Shown in pieces: positions 6,144-8,545 of a stretch of DNA of 8,545 bases; position 1 is the stretch's first letter; each line of letters starts with the position of its first letter. The notes under the pieces are model-generated. The model saw nothing but the letters and a program-made list of their open reading frames with translations, was not told the origin of the DNA and made no database searches. Source of the DNA: Betaproteobacteria bacterium UBA7395 (lineage in GTDB: Bacteria; Pseudomonadota; Gammaproteobacteria; Burkholderiales; Rhodocyclaceae); the NCBI GenBank assembly GCA_002470165.1, contig DKNF01000224.1:1-8545 (forward strand). Direction: 5' to 3'. A program made the position numbers and the translations under genes.

Positions 6144-8228
6144 ATGGCCGCCGGTTCGCTGAGCTTGCAAAATCTGTTCGGTCGTCTGAACGTCATTCAG
6201 ATTGCGTCGCCGGTCCTGATCCTCATGGTTCTGTCCATGATGGTTCTGCCGTTGCCGCCGTTCGTGCTGGACCTGTTCTTCACCTTCAACATCGCGATTG
6301 CCATCCTGATCTTGATGGTCGCGGTGAATACCCAGAAGACGCTGGACTTTTCGGTGTTCCCGACCGTGCTGCTGGTGACGACGCTGATGCGTCTGTCGCT
6401 GAACGTGGCCTCGACCCGCGTCGTCCTGCTCGAGGGACACAACGGTCCGGATGCCGCGGGCAAGGTGATCGAGGCGTTCGGCCATTTCCTGGTTGGCGGT
6501 AATTTCGCGGTCGGTATCATCGTCTTCATGATCCTCGTGGTGATCAACTTCATGGTCATCACCAAGGGCGCCGGGCGGGTCGCAGAAGTTTCCGCACGGT
6601 TCACGCTCGATGCCATGCCGGGTAAGCAGATGGCCATCGACGCCGACCTCAACGCCGGCCTGATCGGTGAGGACGAAGCCCGTCAGCGCCGTTCCGACAT
6701 TGCCCGCGAATCCGAGTTCTACGGTTCGATGGACGGTGCGTCGAAATTTGTCCGCGGCGATGCGATCGCCGGCATCATCATCATGCTGCTCAATATCGTC
6801 GGCGGACTGGTCGTCGGCATGATGCAGCACGATCTGGCGCTCGGCGACGCGGCGCGTATCTACACCCTGCTGGCTATCGGCGACGGCCTGGTGGCACAGA
6901 TTCCCGGACTGGTCATCTCGATTGCCGCCGGTCTGGTGGTGACCCGCGTTTCCGACGACCGCGACATGGGTCAGCAGTTCGTGACCCAGGTGTTCAGCAG
7001 CACCAAGGTGCTGGCGATCACCGCGGGCATCGTCGGCCTGATTGGCTTGATCCCGGGGATGCCGAACCTCGTCTTCCTGCTGATTGCCGGTTCCCTGGCC
7101 TGGTTCACGTGGAAACTCAGTAACAAGCAGCGGCGTATCGTCGAGACGCCGGTCAAGGTGGCGCCGCCGCCGATTCCGGAAGCGGTCGACGCGAGCTGGA
7201 ACGATGTGGCGCCGCTCGATGTCCTGGGGCTGGAAGTGGGGTATCGCCTGATTCCCCTGGTGGACAAGACGCAGGACGGCGAGCTGCTGCGCCGCATTCG
7301 CGGCATCCGCAAGAAATTCGCTCAGGAAGTCGGTTTTCTGGTGTCGCCGGTGCACATTCGCGACAACCTGGAATTGAAGCCGAATGCCTACCGCATTCAG
7401 CTGAAGGGTGTCGAAGTCGGCGCCGGCGAAGCCTTCGCCGGCCAGTTCCTGGCCATCAATCCGGGTCGCGTTGCCGGAACGCTGAATGGAACGGTGACCA
7501 CCGATCCGGCCTTCGGCCTGCCGGCCGTGTGGATCGACATCACTCAGCGCGATCAGGCCCAGGCCTACGGCTACACCGTGGTCGACGCTTCGACCGTGGT
7601 CGCCACCCATCTGAATCACCTGATCCTGACGCATGCCGGGGAACTCCTCGGTCGTCAGGAAGTGCAGCAACTGCTCGATCATCTGGCCAAGGAGATGCCC
7701 AAGCTGGTCGAGGATCTGGTGCCCAAGATCCTGCCGCTGGGGACGCTGCAGAAGATACTGCAGAGCCTGCTGGAAGAAGGCGTGCACATCCGCGACATGC
7801 GCACCATCATCGAGACGGTCGCCGATCATGCGACGCGGACGCAGAATGCCGACGAACTCGTTACCCAGGTGCGCATCGCGCTGGGCCGTGCCATTGTCCA
7901 GCAGATGTTCCCGGGGACCGGCGAAATGCAGGTGATGTCGCTCGATCCGACGCTGGAGCGCCTGTTGTCGCAGGCCGTTGCCGGCGGTTCGGAAAACACC
8001 AGCTTCGAGCCGGGCCTGGCCGATACCCTGGTCCGCGAAACTGCCGCCGCCAGCCAGCGTCAGGAAGGCCTCGGCCTGCCCGCCGTGCTGCTGGTGCCGG
8101 CCAGCCTGCGCCTGCTCTTGTCCAGATTCCTGCGCCGCACCGTGCCGCAATTGAAGGTGCTGTCGCATAACGAAGTTCCAGAAAATCGAATCATCAAGGT
8201 GACCTCGATCATCGGAGGTAGAACATGA
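6144..8228 (+). CDS. flhA: Flagellar export gate protein FlhA
   Basis: Largest membrane protein of the flagellar export gate; it conducts ions and its cytoplasmic ring docks chaperone-substrate complexes. The 694 residues match the family (Salmonella 692). About eight hydrophobic segments lie at 19-38, 42-62, 70-86, 118-139, 206-227, 243-266, 287-303 and 307-323. Between the fourth and fifth is the conserved cytoplasmic loop (about 140-205) typical of the FHIPEP family, with ITKGAGRVAEVSARF, DAMPGKQMAIDADL and, leading into the next segment, SKFVRGDAIAGI. Residues about 324-345 form a linker (APPPIPEA), and 346-694 the C-terminal substrate-docking domain, including DITQRDQAQAYGYTVVD and HLNHLILTHAGELLGRQ. 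No frameshift or missing block is seen. It is flush with flhB upstream, and its last bases contain the ribosome site and start of flhF. The distinction from virulence-type InvA/YscV homologues rests on the flagellar neighbours and family length. Confidence 0.97.
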   Translation: MAAGSLSLQNLFGRLNVIQIASPVLILMVLSMMVLPLPPFVLDLFFTFNIAIAILILMVAVNTQKTLDFSVFPTVLLVTTLMRLSLNVASTRVVLLEGHNGPDAAGKVIEAFGHFLVGGNFAVGIIVFMILVVINFMVITKGAGRVAEVSARFTLDAMPGKQMAIDADLNAGLIGEDEARQRRSDIARESEFYGSMDGASKFVRGDAIAGIIIMLLNIVGGLVVGMMQHDLALGDAARIYTLLAIGDGLVAQIPGLVISIAAGLVVTRVSDDRDMGQQFVTQVFSSTKVLAITAGIVGLIGLIPGMPNLVFLLIAGSLAWFTWKLSNKQRRIVETPVKVAPPPIPEAVDASWNDVAPLDVLGLEVGYRLIPLVDKTQDGELLRRIRGIRKKFAQEVGFLVSPVHIRDNLELKPNAYRIQLKGVEVGAGEAFAGQFLAINPGRVAGTLNGTVTTDPAFGLPAVWIDITQRDQAQAYGYTVVDASTVVATHLNHLILTHAGELLGRQEVQQLLDHLAKEMPKLVEDLVPKILPLGTLQKILQSLLEEGVHIRDMRTIIETVADHATRTQNADELVTQVRIALGRAIVQQMFPGTGEMQVMSLDPTLERLLSQAVAGGSENTSFEPGLADTLVRETAAASQRQEGLGLPAVLLVPASLRLLLSRFLRRTVPQLKVLSHNEVPENRIIKVTSIIGGRT
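8214..8219 (+). promoter_or_regulatory. Shine-Dalgarno site for flhF inside the flhA 3' end
   Basis: GGAGGT lies five bases before the flhF ATG at 8225. Start and stop overlap as ATGA (8225-8228), a classic arrangement for coupled translation, and this decides the flhF start. Confidence 0.8.
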
Positions 8229-8545
8229 ACGTCAGAAAATTCATCGCCGCCAACGCCAGGGATGCCTTGCGCAAAGTCAAGGAAACGCTGGGTAACGACG
8301 CGATCATCCTGTCCAACCGCGGCGTTCCCGGTGGCGTCGAGATCATGGCGGTTGCTGCCCGGGACATGGCGATGATCGTGCCGACCCCGGCCGGTGACAT
8401 GGCACCGCCGCCGGTCGAGCGCACGCCACAAGTGCCGGTGGATGAAGACTATCGTGTCCTGCTCAGCTCGGCCCGGGCGAGAATCAGTGGCGCGTCGCCG
8501 GCCAGCATGGTGCCGCCGCGTCAGCCGGCTGCCGCCCCGCAACCG
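8225..8545 (+). CDS. flhF: Flagellar GTPase FlhF (3' end cut by window edge)
   Basis: SRP-family GTPase that places the flagellum, usually at a cell pole, together with the number regulator FlhG/FleN. Only the first 107 residues are visible. They begin MNVRKFIAANARDALRKVKE, followed by LGNDAIILSNR and GGVEIMAVA, the conserved N-terminal start of FlhF. From about residue 52 the chain becomes Pro/Ala-rich (VPTPAGDMAPPPVERTP, then VPPRQPAAAPQP), matching the variable linker before the NG GTPase domain. The GTPase domain itself, with its P-loop, lies beyond the right edge and is not seen. The frame is open to the last base. The position right after flhA, with ATGA overlap, is the usual one in polar-flagellated beta- and gammaproteobacteria, where fleN/flhG and fliA normally follow. 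Confidence 0.95.
   Translation, partial: MNVRKFIAANARDALRKVKETLGNDAIILSNRGVPGGVEIMAVAARDMAMIVPTPAGDMAPPPVERTPQVPVDEDYRVLLSSARARISGASPASMVPPRQPAAAPQP

Noticed and set aside
4977..8168. A 1063-codon open frame on the - strand opposite flhB and flhA.
   Set aside because: It is rich in His, Gln, Arg and Asp with no recognisable domain, has no supporting gene context, and mirrors two well-supported genes. Long antisense frames of this kind are expected opposite GC-rich coding DNA.

Overview
The window is a chemotaxis-flagellum locus, with every gene on the + strand. It holds a block of signalling genes, cheV-cheV-cheY-cheZ-cheA (1-4825), then a 178-base AT-rich gap with a terminator and a promoter (4826-5003), then the flagellar export and assembly genes flhB-flhA-flhF (5010 to the right edge). 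The first cheV is cut by the left edge and flhF by the right edge. The DNA is GC-rich with strong G/C use at third codon positions. CheY closely resembles the enterobacterial protein, an orthodox CheZ is present, and two CheV genes lie in tandem. Together these suggest a motile betaproteobacterium, plausibly of the Rhodocyclales (Dechloromonas/Azonexus-like). The lineage is an inference from gene content and order, not from a search.

Signalling block: CheA autophosphorylates and passes phosphate to CheY, which binds the flagellar switch; CheZ dephosphorylates CheY-P; the two CheV proteins (CheW-like domain plus receiver) couple receptors to CheA and can themselves be phosphorylated. The genes are 10-25 bases apart, each with a Shine-Dalgarno sequence, and look like one operon ending at a clear intrinsic terminator at 4858-4885. 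No cheW, cheR, cheB or receptor gene lies in the window.

Flagellar block: FlhB and FlhA are core membrane proteins of the flagellar type III export gate, and FlhF is the SRP-like GTPase that sets flagellar position and number. flhA begins directly after the flhB stop codon and flhF overlaps the flhA stop codon, so the three are probably translationally coupled. A perfect TATAAT lies just upstream of flhB, which seems to have a very short leader without a Shine-Dalgarno sequence.

I see no mobile element, CRISPR array, RNA gene or defence system, and no wholly new system. The features most worth a second look are small. CheZ has a duplicated ALFDS motif in an N-terminal extension that resembles its own C-terminal CheY-binding tail. 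CheA has no recognisable P2 domain but carries a short duplicated motif in its place. The flhB promoter region is unusual.
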